A DNA stretch of 64,000 nucleotides, taken from NCBI RefSeq assembly GCF_945957355.1, contig NZ_CAMFKM010000016.1, positions 54,420 through 118,419 of the forward strand. Direction: 5' to 3'. Positions 1-9,373 of this stretch are shown here, one piece after another. The translations under genes and the position numbers were made by a program. This DNA is from an uncultured Reyranella sp. (GTDB taxonomy: Bacteria > Pseudomonadota > Alphaproteobacteria > Reyranellales > Reyranellaceae). Each line of letters begins with the position of its first letter. Positions within the stretch are counted from its first letter, which is position 1. The notes under the pieces were generated by a model. It made no database searches, was not told where the DNA came from, and saw only the letters and a list, made by a program, of their open reading frames with translations.

Positions 1-554
1 TTCGCGATGGCGGCCGCCTCACGCGGCTCGATCACAGAGGTACGATACTGGCGCCACTTGTCGCTCAGCGCCTTGCAGTAGGAGGCCGGGTCGGAGAACA
101 CGGTGCTGACCGTGGTCTGGCCGCCCACGACGATCTCGACTCGGCGGTTCTGCGGCTCGCGGACGTTGTCGCCGGTCTGTACGAGCAGGCCTTCCTCGCC
201 GCGGCCGTTGACCGTGATCGCGGTGGCCGGCACGCCCTCGCGGACCAGCTGCTGCTTCACCGAGTTCGCGCGGCGCAGCGACAGCGCCATGTTGTACTGC
301 GGCGAGCCCGAGGTGTCGGTGTGACCGGTGGCCACGATGCTGGCGGAGCCGCGGGTCTTGTAGGCCTGGGCGGCCTGGCGGACCGTCTCAACGGCCTGGG
401 TAGTCAGGTTGGAGCGGTCCCAATCGAAGAAGACCATGAAGGTCTGCGCCTGGACCGGCGGCGGCGGCGGGGGAGGCGGCGGCGGAGGCGGCTCCGACGC
501 ACAGGCGCCCAACAGGAATGTCGCCGCAGCGACGACCAGGAGTTTTCTCAGCAT
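1..554 (-). CDS. OmpA-family peptidoglycan-binding lipoprotein (C-terminus cut by window edge)
   Basis: The gene starts at ATG 554 and runs off the left edge after about 184 codons. The N-terminus is a lipoprotein signal with lipobox LLGAC (Cys18), followed by a stretch of about a dozen consecutive prolines that probably works as a periplasmic spacer. From about residue 42 an OmpA C-terminal domain follows, with the VATGHTDTSG segment and the NRRVEIVV signature that binds diaminopimelate in peptidoglycan. Such proteins tether the outer membrane to the cell wall. After the OmpA domain there is an extra tail with a cysteine (DPASYCKAL) that continues beyond the window. It is divergent from nothing visible and lies 117 bp downstream of tamB on the same strand. 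Confidence 0.9.
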   Translation of the reverse strand, partial: MLRKLLVVAAATFLLGACASEPPPPPPPPPPPPVQAQTFMVFFDWDRSNLTTQAVETVRQAAQAYKTRGSASIVATGHTDTSGSPQYNMALSLRRANSVKQQLVREGVPATAITVNGRGEEGLLVQTGDNVREPQNRRVEIVVGGQTTVSTVFSDPASYCKALSDKWRQYRTSVIEPREAAAIA

Positions 555-671
555 GGAATGGTTTCCCTCGATTTCCGGATCTAAACCCACGGCGGGTCCG
601 TCCGAGGGCTTAAACGCGCGACCCGTGTGGAAGTTCCGATGCCATGCACAAAGAACTTTCCGTCGTCCGGA

Positions 672-3600
672 TCAGTAGTCCCATTCTGCCTTGACCCCCA
701 CCCGACCCGTGGAGTCCGCGCCGATGTCGCCCTCGACCTTGATGTTGTCGAAGACGTCGAGCTGGACCACGCCGCGGCTGGAATTGCCCGCCGCCCCCTG
801 CCGGGCGCCGATATAGACGCCCGGGGCGACGTAGCGGCCCGCTTCGAGCGACACGCCGTTGGCGGCTCCGCCGCTGGACTCACCCGTCCTGGAAGACGAG
901 GAACCGACGCTCAACTGGTCGAGCCCGAGCCCTTTGCGCAACCGGCTCAGCACGCTGTCGCCTGGCGACTGGCCCGCCAGCTCGGCAAGCGCCTGGGCGA
1001 CCTGCAGCAGTTCCGAAGCGCCGAGCTGGGACGCGGGCTTCCCGAAGATCAGCAGGGCCGTCGCCTCGTCCGGAGGCATGGACGGCGTCGAGGTGATCTC
1101 GATCTTCGGTTCGCGGGAGGTTCCGGTGATGGCGACGCCGATCGTGGCCGAGTTGGCCGTCGTGGTCGCGAGGAAGTCGAGGCGCGGGTCGATGGTATTG
1201 AGGTTGTCGAGGGTCACGATGCCCTTGGAGAAGGTGAGCCTGCGGCTGCCCAGGCTGAACGTGCCGCGGCGCATGGTGAAGCCGCCAATGACGGCGGGCG
1301 CGCTTGGGCTGCCGCTGACGGTGAGCTGGCCGCTCATCTCGGCGTCCAGGCCGCGGCCACGCACGAAGATCGCCTGGGGGGCCCGCACGTCGAGCGCGAG
1401 CTTGATTGGCGTCGCGTCGGGTGGCGGGGGCGGCTTGGGGGTCCTGCGCGCCGTCGACGGCTGCGTGGCCGCGACGGGCGTACCCGGCTTGTTGATTTCC
1501 CGCACATCCAAAGTCGGGAAGGAGGCGGTTTGACCCCCACCGACCGAGATCTCGGCTCGATCGATGGTCACGGGCCCCGAGACCTCAATGCCTGAGGAGG
1601 TCGTCCCCGTGATCCTGAGCGTGCTCGATACCGTCGCAACCATGTCGGGCCGGCTGACCAGCAACGCGCGCTGCGTCGCCAGGCCGAGGTCGAGCGCGAG
1701 ACCACCCTCGGCATCGACGCGCATCGAGCCGCTGCCGTTCACTGTGCCCGTGCCTGCCCGGAAGCTGAGCCGCTGCACCTGCAGCGTGTCACCCTGGAGG
1801 ACGAAACGGCCCTGGCCGCTGCTGAGCTTCAGGCCTGCTTCCGGCAGCGCCACAGCGCCGCCCTCGAAGTCGATCGCTCCGGTGCCGCTGATCTGCGTAC
1901 CGTTGATCGACACCGACAAGTCAGGCCGGAGCCGGCCGGTCACGTTGCGGATGTCGTTGCCCAGGAGGGGCGCAAAGGGCGCGATGTCGATCGAACCTCC
2001 AAGCGCGATCCTGGCGATGACAGGTCCGCCGCCGACAGGCAGGGTTCCTGTACCTTTCACCGTCAAGTTCGTGTTGCCGCCGGCTACCAGCCGCGCATCA
2101 AGGCTCGCCTGCTGGCCGATTAGGGAGCCCGTCCCCTGTAGAGATACCGCGGGGACCAAGGCCGCGTCGGGCCGGCGGACCCGGACGCCGGCCGCGCTGT
2201 AGTTCGCTTCCAGCCTCGGCGAGGCCATCGCTCCGGTGGCGCGAACCTTGGCCTGGAGGGTGCCTTCAAGGCCCGTTCCTGGCGCGAAGGTGTCGATCAG
2301 CGCGAGCGGCAGGCCGGCGATCTCGGCCTGCAGGTCGCTTGCCACGGGATCGAGTGTACCGCGCAGGGCCACCCGGCCGGCGCCGACGCGCAGGTTGGTC
2401 GGATCGATCACGATGCGCGCGCCGGCGACGGCAACCTTCGTCGGTGCATTGAGACCGAGCGGGATATTGCGGTAGCGGCCCGTGAATCTCGAAAGGGCGA
2501 CCCGGATCTCCTCGGTCTGGAATTCGATCCTGGCCGCAAGATCGGCGGAAAGTTCCGCGCCCGAGGCCTGCAGGGTGACGTCGATGCCGCTCGCCCGATC
2601 GCCCTTGGCCGCCGCCTTCAGGGTCGACAGGCCGCCGGCACCGCGCAGGCGCGTGGCTTCCAGCGTGAGGCCGGTGGCGGCACGGCCTGCCGGATCGTCA
2701 ATATGTCCGTTGAGGTCGAGGGTGCCGGCGCCCATCCCCCGGCCCGCGAGGTCGGTGCCCTTCACCGAGACGTCGAGCCGTCCCGCAGGCGCTTTCGGAT
2801 CGGCGGTGACCTCGGCAACGAGCCCGCCTTCCAGACCCAGAGCCGCCAGTGCGCCGATGTCCTTCAGCTGCGCGATGGTCAGGCGAGCATGCCCCGCCGT
2901 CCTGGTCTGGGCAATGACAAGATCGGCAACGTCCAGCACGGCACTCGACCATTGACCCTGGAGGCTCGGCACTGAAAGGCCCGTCTTGCCGTCATGGGCG
3001 AACCGGCCATCGAGCGTCAGAGGCTGGTCCTGCACGTCACCTTCGGCCTGCAGCGTGCCGCCGAGCGTGCCGTCGGCCGCCAGGGACACCGTTGTGTCCA
3101 GGACGAGGCGGCGCGCGGCGATCGTCTGGCCGGGAACCTGATAGGCGACGTTGCGGGTATCGACCTTCAGCTTCAGCGAGGTCTCGGGGCCGCCGAAGCC
3201 CACCGTGGCATTGGCGGTCGCCGCACCCTCCGCCCCGGCGCGGAAGGCGGCGAGACGCGGCAGATCGACCACGAGGTCGAGCGTGCCGGCCTGCGCTCTG
3301 CCATGCCCCGAGACGGTGAGGGTGCCGCTGTTGCTGCCGACCTTCACGTCGCGGAGCGTCCAGTCGTCGCCGGGCGTCAGGGTCGCGTTGCCGGCCAGAT
3401 CCACGGTCGCCATCAGACTCGGTGGCACGTCCGGAGTTCCGAAATCCTCGATGCGGCCCTGCCAGCGGGCCGAGAGATTGCCCTTGTCGATGCCTGCCGT
3501 AAGGGCGACCTGGGCCTTGCCGCTCAGGGCGCGCCCTGCCATGGCCGATAATGGCTCGAGCCTGGGCAGATCGACGGTCGCCCGCACCTCGCCCTTGTCG

Positions 3601-4688
3601 TCTGCCGGCACATAGTCGCCGTCGCCTTTCAGGCGCACGAGCGGCATGCCGACTTCGAACGACCTTACGGTGATCTTGCCGCCGGTCAGTCCCGCAACCG
3701 TGGCGTCGACCGTGACGGTGCCCGGCTGCGGCAGGCGCGGATCGAGCGTCGCGAGCTTCAGCTCCTCGACATTGCCTTGAATGCGGATCGTATCGGTGAG
3801 CTTGCCGTCGGCCTTGAGATGCAACGCCTTCCAGGCGACGCCCTCGGCCGGAACATCGATCGGGCCGGCTTCGAGTGCGCCCTGGAAGCCTGTGTCGCTG
3901 CCATCGGGCTTCCAGCGCAGGTTCCCTTTTGCCGTGGCCTGGTCGCCGGCCGTGGCCGTGAGCTCCGCCGTTCCATCGTGCTGATCGCCCTGCGCGGTGA
4001 GTTTCAGCGAAATCCCCGGCAGGTCTGGCCGCTGCATCAGCGCGGCGACCATACCGCCGGGATCCTCGTCGAGCGTGATGTCGGCGGCGATCCGGCGCGG
4101 CGAGCGTTCGAGGCGAACGTCCGCCGTCAGCTTGCCCTTCGGTCCTTCCAGACGATCGGCAGCCAGCCTGGCGCGGATTTCGCCGAAGTCGCTGGCGACG
4201 GCGGCGTCGCCGCCGATCTTCCAGTGCGAATCAAAACCGCCGAGCGCTTCGGCAAGATGAAGATCGTCGATCTGCAGGGCCTGCAGCTCGATGCCGAACG
4301 GGAGCTGGATTCCACCACCGCCGGGCTTGCTATCTTTGGTTTCCGCCGATTTGGGCGCGCGCAGCACCGCGATCTTCGCCGCCGATACGATCACGATGCG
4401 CAGGCGGCGCTGCAACAGCGAGCCGAACGACCAGGCGACATGCGCATCTTCCACCCGAAGCCAGGGCCCCGTGCGGTCGGCGATCTCGACCCTCGCTATA
4501 CGAAGGTCGGTCGGCACGAAGCCGTCGATGCCGCTGACGCTGATCTTCTGGTCGGGCGAGGAAGCGAGGTTCGAGGCGACGGAGGCCAGCAACCGCTTGC
4601 CCGGTGCGGTCTGCACGCCGGCGAAGGCGATCCCCAGCACCACCCCGATGGCGACGAAGACGTAGGCCGCGATGCGAAGCGCGCGCAT
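672..4688 (-). CDS. tamB: Translocation and assembly module protein TamB (AsmA/DUF490-type)
   Basis: 1338 residues. An N-terminal membrane anchor (MRALRIAAYVFVAIGVVLG) is followed by a very long, low-cysteine, beta-rich region full of alternating hydrophobic residues, as in the beta-groove of bacterial bridge-like lipid-transfer proteins. The C-terminal 300-400 residues carry the TamB (DUF490) domain, ending in a short aromatic motif, AEWDY. TamB spans the periplasm, partners TamA in the outer membrane, and is implicated in autotransporter assembly and phospholipid transport to the outer membrane. The ATG overlaps the tamA stop by one base (TGATG), so the two are translationally coupled. The frame stays open upstream into tamA, but the anchor sequence fixes the start at 4688. 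The length is typical of alphaproteobacterial TamB. Confidence 0.93.
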   Translation of the reverse strand: MRALRIAAYVFVAIGVVLGIAFAGVQTAPGKRLLASVASNLASSPDQKISVSGIDGFVPTDLRIARVEIADRTGPWLRVEDAHVAWSFGSLLQRRLRIVIVSAAKIAVLRAPKSAETKDSKPGGGGIQLPFGIELQALQIDDLHLAEALGGFDSHWKIGGDAAVASDFGEIRARLAADRLEGPKGKLTADVRLERSPRRIAADITLDEDPGGMVAALMQRPDLPGISLKLTAQGDQHDGTAELTATAGDQATAKGNLRWKPDGSDTGFQGALEAGPIDVPAEGVAWKALHLKADGKLTDTIRIQGNVEELKLATLDPRLPQPGTVTVDATVAGLTGGKITVRSFEVGMPLVRLKGDGDYVPADDKGEVRATVDLPRLEPLSAMAGRALSGKAQVALTAGIDKGNLSARWQGRIEDFGTPDVPPSLMATVDLAGNATLTPGDDWTLRDVKVGSNSGTLTVSGHGRAQAGTLDLVVDLPRLAAFRAGAEGAATANATVGFGGPETSLKLKVDTRNVAYQVPGQTIAARRLVLDTTVSLAADGTLGGTLQAEGDVQDQPLTLDGRFAHDGKTGLSVPSLQGQWSSAVLDVADLVIAQTRTAGHARLTIAQLKDIGALAALGLEGGLVAEVTADPKAPAGRLDVSVKGTDLAGRGMGAGTLDLNGHIDDPAGRAATGLTLEATRLRGAGGLSTLKAAAKGDRASGIDVTLQASGAELSADLAARIEFQTEEIRVALSRFTGRYRNIPLGLNAPTKVAVAGARIVIDPTNLRVGAGRVALRGTLDPVASDLQAEIAGLPLALIDTFAPGTGLEGTLQAKVRATGAMASPRLEANYSAAGVRVRRPDAALVPAVSLQGTGSLIGQQASLDARLVAGGNTNLTVKGTGTLPVGGGPVIARIALGGSIDIAPFAPLLGNDIRNVTGRLRPDLSVSINGTQISGTGAIDFEGGAVALPEAGLKLSSGQGRFVLQGDTLQVQRLSFRAGTGTVNGSGSMRVDAEGGLALDLGLATQRALLVSRPDMVATVSSTLRITGTTSSGIEVSGPVTIDRAEISVGGGQTASFPTLDVREINKPGTPVAATQPSTARRTPKPPPPPDATPIKLALDVRAPQAIFVRGRGLDAEMSGQLTVSGSPSAPAVIGGFTMRRGTFSLGSRRLTFSKGIVTLDNLNTIDPRLDFLATTTANSATIGVAITGTSREPKIEITSTPSMPPDEATALLIFGKPASQLGASELLQVAQALAELAGQSPGDSVLSRLRKGLGLDQLSVGSSSSRTGESSGGAANGVSLEAGRYVAPGVYIGARQGAAGNSSRGVVQLDVFDNIKVEGDIGADSTGRVGVKAEWDY

Positions 4689-6565
4689 CAGAAGGCCTGT
4701 CCCAGGCTGACATAGATGCCGAACGGTGGATCGCTTGGCCGGCGGTTGAGCGGGAGGCCCACATCGGCGCGGATCGGCCCGAAGTCGGTGTAGTAGCGGA
4801 TGCCGACGCCGGCGCCGACCCTCGGTGCCAACTGCGAAAAGTTCGGCAGGAAATCGGGATAGGCGCTGCCGGCGTCGACGAAAGCCACCGCACCGAACGC
4901 CTTGCCGATTCGCTGGCGCAGTTCGACGCTGGCCTCGACCACACTCGCGCCGCCCAGCGGGTTGCCATAGGCGTCGAGCGGTCCGGCGGTCTGGTACACG
5001 AAGCCGCGCACCGAGCCACCGCCGCCGGCATAGAACAGCTTGTCGGGCGGGATACCGCCGATACTGATGGCGGGCTCCGTACCGAACGAGGCGCGCGTCG
5101 CCAGCACGGTGCGGCCGGGTTCGGCCAGGTCCCAGTAATGGCGGCCCGTCAGTCGCAGGATGGTGAACATGTCGCCGCCCGGCCCGGTATCGACCCAGGG
5201 CTGCACGTTGAATTCGATGCGGTAGCCGCGCGTCGGGTCGAGGTCGCTGTTGGCCCGATTGTAGAGCACCGTCCCCTGCAGGCCGAGCATCCGATAGCTC
5301 TGGGTGACCCCATTGCGGGTGATGTCCGCGATCTCGGCGGCAAAACCGGCGCGGGCCTGCCAGCGTGGCGAGAATGTCCGGTCGAAGCCGCCATAGAAGG
5401 TGGCGGCCTTCCTCGTATAGGCCGGGACCACTTCGCGCAGGGCCGCCGCTTCCAGTCTCAGATCCTGTCCCGACAGCCACCAGTCGGGCTTGCGGAAAGC
5501 GGCCCGGAACGCAAAGCCCGTGTCGAGAATCGCGTAGCCCTGGCCGATATGGTTGATCTCACCCGATAACCGCAGGCTTTCGGCCTGTCCGAACAGGTTG
5601 CGATGGACCCAGAAGCCCTCGATCCCGAACCCGAGCTGGGTTTCGTAGCTCGCGCCGAAGCCGAACGAGCGCTGCAGCCGGTCGGTCAGCTCGGCCTCGA
5701 TGGGCAGCTCGCCGTTGGCGTCGAGTTCCGTGGCGGGCTTCAATCGCACGGCATTGAAGGTCCCGAGCGAGGTGAGCCTTCCGCGCAGCTCCTCGACCTT
5801 GGCCGGCGTGTAGGGCTCGCCCTCCTTGAACGGCACGCGGCGCTGCAGCCACACCGTGTCGACCTGCTTGGTGCCGGTGAAGCGCACCGGCCCCATCCTG
5901 GCCAGCGGGCCAGGCTCGGCGACGAAGGTAATCTCGGCCTCGCGCGTGGCATGGTCGACGATGACCTCGCGGTCCTTGATGGCGGCAAGCGCGTATCCCT
6001 GCTTGCGCAGGTCGTCCAGCAGCTTGTTCTGGGCGGCGATGATCGCGGCGGCGTCCGCCGGATCGCCGGGCGCGATGCCGAGTTCCGCGCGGTCGATGCC
6101 GGGGAGGGATTGCTGGGTCCCGGGCGGCCGGATGGCGATGGAGCCGATCCGAAAGCGCGGGCCCGTATCAATCCTGACCTCGACGGTCGCGGCGTCTGTT
6201 TCGGGACGCGTTTCGAGGGCCTCGAGCGCTGAAGCATCGGCGATGGGCTTTCCATCGATCGTCGCGTTGATCGTCGCGTCGTAGAAGCCGCGCGAGCGCA
6301 GGGCCGTATTGAACTGGGAGGCGACCGCCTGCGCGCCTTGCAGGATGCCCAACGCGTCACCTGTCAGAGGCTGCTGCTTCTCGAACTCCTGGGACAGTTC
6401 CTTGAGATCGGATGACATGCGCTCGTCTCCGGTCACCGTCAGGACAATCCTGCCGCTCCGTGCGACCGCAGCATGCGGCCAAAGGCTGGCGAGGGCCGCC
6501 CATCCCGTCAGAATGAGGCAGCATATGCGCGCCCAGCGCGGGAACTCTCGGATTACAAAGGCCAT
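4688..6565 (-). CDS. tamA: Outer-membrane translocation and assembly module protein TamA (Omp85 family)
   Basis: 625 residues from ATG 6565; a TTG six codons upstream is an alternative start. A signal peptide (hydrophobic stretch ICCLILTGWAALASLW) precedes about three POTRA domains (roughly residues 45-290). A 16-strand Omp85 barrel follows. The GGGGSVRGF segment carries the VRGF motif of the barrel-inserted loop 6, and the protein ends in a C-terminal Phe (LGQAF), the usual outer-membrane sorting residue. It forms an operon with tamB through a TGATG overlap. Family knowledge says TamA is the outer-membrane partner of TamB. Distinguishing it from BamA is straightforward because it has about three POTRA domains rather than five and sits next to tamB. 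Confidence 0.93.
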   Translation of the reverse strand: MAFVIREFPRWARICCLILTGWAALASLWPHAAVARSGRIVLTVTGDERMSSDLKELSQEFEKQQPLTGDALGILQGAQAVASQFNTALRSRGFYDATINATIDGKPIADASALEALETRPETDAATVEVRIDTGPRFRIGSIAIRPPGTQQSLPGIDRAELGIAPGDPADAAAIIAAQNKLLDDLRKQGYALAAIKDREVIVDHATREAEITFVAEPGPLARMGPVRFTGTKQVDTVWLQRRVPFKEGEPYTPAKVEELRGRLTSLGTFNAVRLKPATELDANGELPIEAELTDRLQRSFGFGASYETQLGFGIEGFWVHRNLFGQAESLRLSGEINHIGQGYAILDTGFAFRAAFRKPDWWLSGQDLRLEAAALREVVPAYTRKAATFYGGFDRTFSPRWQARAGFAAEIADITRNGVTQSYRMLGLQGTVLYNRANSDLDPTRGYRIEFNVQPWVDTGPGGDMFTILRLTGRHYWDLAEPGRTVLATRASFGTEPAISIGGIPPDKLFYAGGGGSVRGFVYQTAGPLDAYGNPLGGASVVEASVELRQRIGKAFGAVAFVDAGSAYPDFLPNFSQLAPRVGAGVGIRYYTDFGPIRADVGLPLNRRPSDPPFGIYVSLGQAF

Positions 6566-6652
6566 GCCACGCGACACATACAACGCGCGGCGTCGAAAAG
6601 GGATGCGCCGCGGTTCCCTGTCCGAGCGCGGCCGGCTGGAGAACGCCTTCGC

Positions 6653-7222
6653 TTACGGCACGAAACGGGGGTCGAGTTCGGCGTAACGCCGCTGCTGATC
6701 GGTGAAGATGACCATGAAGAGCTGCCGGAACAGCTGCTCGATGCGCGGATCGTCGGGGCCCGTCGCCTGTGTCCATGCGGTGGTAAACGACATCGCCCGA
6801 TCGTTCCGGCAGTAGATCGCATAGACATAGAAGCGGCCGGGCGTACCCGGCTTGAAACGCGCGGGTTCGCCGGCGCAGACCGGGTCGGCATTGAGATTGT
6901 TGGCGGGGTCGAACACCAGCACCAGCCGGTAGTCGGGACTGGCCGGCGGAATTGGGCGGTCGTAGGTGAAAGTGAGGGCCGGGCGCGGCTTCGCCCGCTG
7001 CATCGCCGGCAGCAGGTCGCGGGCGACCACGCCGGGTTCGACGCCGGGGAATGCATTGCCCGCCAGGATCACCGGGAAATTCCTGCCGTCGGTTGCGGCG
7101 AAGAAGTCGCGATAGTCGTACTGCGGCGCATAGTAGACGCCGCCGATCGTGGCGGCGACCGCGAGGGCCGGCAGGGCGACGACACCGGCGAGAAGAACGC
7201 CGATCCTGGTGGGTAGGCGCAT
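6653..7222 (-). CDS. Small exported protein of unknown function
   Basis: 189 residues from ATG 7222, chosen because CCAGGAG lies just upstream and the signal peptide (MRLPTRIGVLLAGVVALPALAVAA) begins there. The mature part has two cysteines far apart (DPVCAGEP and IYCRNDRAMS) that could form a disulfide, and segments such as RPALTFTYDRP and FYVYAIYCRND that read as beta strands. I do not recognise a family. It lies 87 bp upstream of tamA on the same strand, so it may be co-transcribed with tamAB, which would suggest an envelope role. That link is inference from position only. Confidence 0.75.
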   Translation of the reverse strand: MRLPTRIGVLLAGVVALPALAVAATIGGVYYAPQYDYRDFFAATDGRNFPVILAGNAFPGVEPGVVARDLLPAMQRAKPRPALTFTYDRPIPPASPDYRLVLVFDPANNLNADPVCAGEPARFKPGTPGRFYVYAIYCRNDRAMSFTTAWTQATGPDDPRIEQLFRQLFMVIFTDQQRRYAELDPRFVP

Positions 7223-7552
7223 CGGGGACTCCTGGGGGCTGAGCTCCCAACTTGGGGAGCGATCTTCGGCGCAGCAAATCATGCCTTCGTGAACCTGGCA
7301 CCCTCGTTGGCCCGCCGGGAGCTCAAGCAATCGGTCAGGTAGAGGTGCGTCTTGAGGTTCGACGTGAAGATGAAGAATCGCGTAATATTGCTGTGCGAAT
7401 GGCTGAACTGCACTCTGTTAGTATCCATTTTTTATTAATTATTTCAAATAGTTATGGATTGAATTTAAAGCAAGATAGCCGCCCGTGCGGCATTTTCTGT
7501 TTTTCAGATTTCATGCGACACATGAAGCTGAAATCTTCTGGAGGACAGTTCA
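7223..7552. other. Divergent intergenic region with an AT-rich block
   Basis: 330 bp with no credible gene between the exported protein (minus) and an SDR (plus). A small inverted repeat, GCTCCC at 7243-7248 with GGGAGC at 7255-7260, sits in the leader of the minus-strand gene. Positions about 7380-7500 are strikingly AT-rich for this GC-rich window, including a T-run next to TATTAATTATTT. The block probably contains the SDR promoter, but no single -35/-10 pair is convincing. Confidence 0.5.
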
Positions 7553-8329
7553 ATGGCATCGCCGCTTTTCGACCTTACCGGCAAGGTCGCCGTCGTCACC
7601 GGCTCGAGCAAGGGCATCGGCAAGTCGATCGCGCTCCATCTCGCGCTGCAGGGTGCCAAGGTCGTGGTCTCGAGCCGCAAGGCACCGGCCTGCGAGGAGG
7701 CGGCGGCCGAGATCAAGGCAGCCGGCGGCGAGGCTATCGTCATCCCCTGCAATATCTCCGACAAGGCACAGTGCGAGAACCTGATCACCGAGACCCGCAA
7801 GCAGCTCGGCCCGGTGGACATCCTGGTCTGCAATGCCGCCTCGAACCCCTATTACGGGCCGAACGAGAAGCTGCCCGACGACGTGTTCATGAAGGTGATG
7901 CACAACAACATCCTGTCGAGCATGTGGCTGATCAACTTCTGCCTGCCCGACATGCGCGCCAAGAAGGACGGTTCGATCATCATCGTCTCGTCGATCGGCG
8001 GCGTGCGCGGCACCCCCGTGATCGGCGCGTACGGCATCTCCAAGGCCGCCGACATGCAGCTCGCGCGCAACCTCGCGGTCGAGTACGGCAAGGACAATAT
8101 TCGCGTGAACACGATCGCCCCCGGGCTGGTGAAGACCGACTTCGCCAAGGCGCTGTGGGATGATCCGAAGTACCTCGCGGTCCGTCTCAAGGGCGCGCCG
8201 CTCGGCCGTATCGGCGAGCCGGACGATATCGGCGGCATCGCGGTGATGCTGGCCGGCAAGGCCGGCGCCTTCATCACCGGCCAGACCATCATCGCCGACG
8301 CGGGCGTCACCATCGGCAGCGGCGGCTAG
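7553..8329 (+). CDS. SDR family oxidoreductase
   Basis: 258 residues with RBS CTGGAGGAC before the ATG. It is a classical short-chain dehydrogenase: the nucleotide-binding motif TGSSKGIG is at residues 16-23, the NAAS variant of the NNAG motif at about 95, and the catalytic triad Ser146/147, Tyr160 and Lys164 (YGISK). The length matches the classical SDR family. It resembles DHRS4/FabG-like reductases that act on small carbonyl or hydroxyl substrates. It is followed 56 bp downstream by a TTT binding protein and the LigA/LigB pair on the same strand, so a catabolic dehydrogenase role is likely. The substrate cannot be read from the sequence. Confidence 0.9.
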   Translation: MASPLFDLTGKVAVVTGSSKGIGKSIALHLALQGAKVVVSSRKAPACEEAAAEIKAAGGEAIVIPCNISDKAQCENLITETRKQLGPVDILVCNAASNPYYGPNEKLPDDVFMKVMHNNILSSMWLINFCLPDMRAKKDGSIIIVSSIGGVRGTPVIGAYGISKAADMQLARNLAVEYGKDNIRVNTIAPGLVKTDFAKALWDDPKYLAVRLKGAPLGRIGEPDDIGGIAVMLAGKAGAFITGQTIIADAGVTIGSGG

Positions 8330-8385
8330 GAGGGCCCAAAGGCACGCGGCCGCCGACGACCGGGCCGCGAACAAGGGAGGAAACA

Positions 8386-9360
8386 ATGAAGCGCGCAAGC
8401 GTTCTCGTAAGCGTCCTCGGTACCCTCGGCGTCCTGCTCGCAACGGCCGCCGGGGCTCAGTCCTACCCAACGAAACCGGTGCGCATCGTGGCGCCGTTCC
8501 CGCCGGGCGGCGTCGCCGACGTGCTTGCCCGGGCGATCCAGCCCGGGCTGCAGGAGGCGCTGGGCCAGCAGGTCGTCATCGACAACAAGCCCGGCGCCGG
8601 TGGCAATATCGGCGCCGAGATCGTCGCCAAGGCCGAGCCCGACGGCTATACGCTGCTGCTGGCTTCGGCCGGCATCCTGACGATCAATGAGTTCCTCTAC
8701 TCGAAGATGCCGTTCGACACGGCGGCGGCCTTTTCGCCGATCACCGTGGTGGGCGACATGCCCAACATCGTCGTGGTCAACCCGAAGACGGCGATCAACA
8801 CGCTGAAGGAGCTGATCGACCAGGCGAAGAGCCTGCCGGGCAAGCTGAACTTCGGCTCGGCCGGGAACGGCACCACGACGCACCTCGCCATCGTTCTGCT
8901 GGAGCAGGCGGCCGGCATCCGCCTGGCCCATGTGCCCTACAAGGGGGCGGCGCCCGCTGTGCAGGACCTCGTCGCGGGTCAGATTAACGGGCTGGTCGAC
9001 AATCCGCCGCTGGTCGTGGGCCACATCAAGAGCGGGGCGATCAAGGCGCTGGCCTGGGCGGCGCCGCACCGCATGGCCATCCTGCCCAACGTGCCGACCG
9101 CGGCCGAGGCGGGCCTGCCGGGCTTCGAGGCTTCCTCCTGGTTCGCCTTGATCGCGCCGGCCGGGACGCCGAAGGAGATCGTGGCCCGGCTCAACGCCGA
9201 AACAGTGAAGATCCTGCGGGACCCGAAGATGGTGCAGATCTTTGCCGACAAGGGCGTCCGGCTGGTCGGCAACTCAGTCGCGGAGTTCGAGGCCTTCATT
9301 CCCAAGGAACGGGCGCGCTGGGCCGACATCGTGAAGGTGTCCGGCGTGAAGCTGGAATAG
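8386..9360 (+). CDS. Tripartite tricarboxylate transporter (Bug/TctC-type) substrate-binding protein
   Basis: 324 residues, with a strong RBS (GGGAGGAAACA) before the ATG. A signal peptide ends near AGAQS, and the mature protein begins with the Bug-family signature YPTKPVRIVAPFPPGG. Other family marks are VIDNKPGAGGNIGAE and VPYKGAAPAVQDL. These periplasmic proteins bind carboxylates for TctAB permeases or serve as sensors. No tctA or tctB gene is present nearby, so it is an orphan receptor, as is common in this family. Its position between an SDR and the LigA/LigB pair suggests that it captures an aromatic or carboxylic acid for that pathway. Confidence 0.92.
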   Translation: MKRASVLVSVLGTLGVLLATAAGAQSYPTKPVRIVAPFPPGGVADVLARAIQPGLQEALGQQVVIDNKPGAGGNIGAEIVAKAEPDGYTLLLASAGILTINEFLYSKMPFDTAAAFSPITVVGDMPNIVVVNPKTAINTLKELIDQAKSLPGKLNFGSAGNGTTTHLAIVLLEQAAGIRLAHVPYKGAAPAVQDLVAGQINGLVDNPPLVVGHIKSGAIKALAWAAPHRMAILPNVPTAAEAGLPGFEASSWFALIAPAGTPKEIVARLNAETVKILRDPKMVQIFADKGVRLVGNSVAEFEAFIPKERARWADIVKVSGVKLE

Positions 9361-9373
9361 CGTGGAGACAAAC

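Noticed and set aside
409..678. Poly-glycine frame at the left edge
   Set aside because: It is the complement of the proline-repeat codons of the OmpA-family lipoprotein, not a gene.
3777..4715. Long open frame on the plus strand opposite tamB
   Set aside because: The opposite strand carries a clearly conserved TamB sequence; GC-rich DNA often leaves antisense frames open. The translated product has no recognisable motif.
7243..7260. Inverted repeat read as a terminator or riboswitch
   Set aside because: The stem is only six pairs and lies in the leader of the minus-strand gene; no T-run or conserved riboswitch core was seen.
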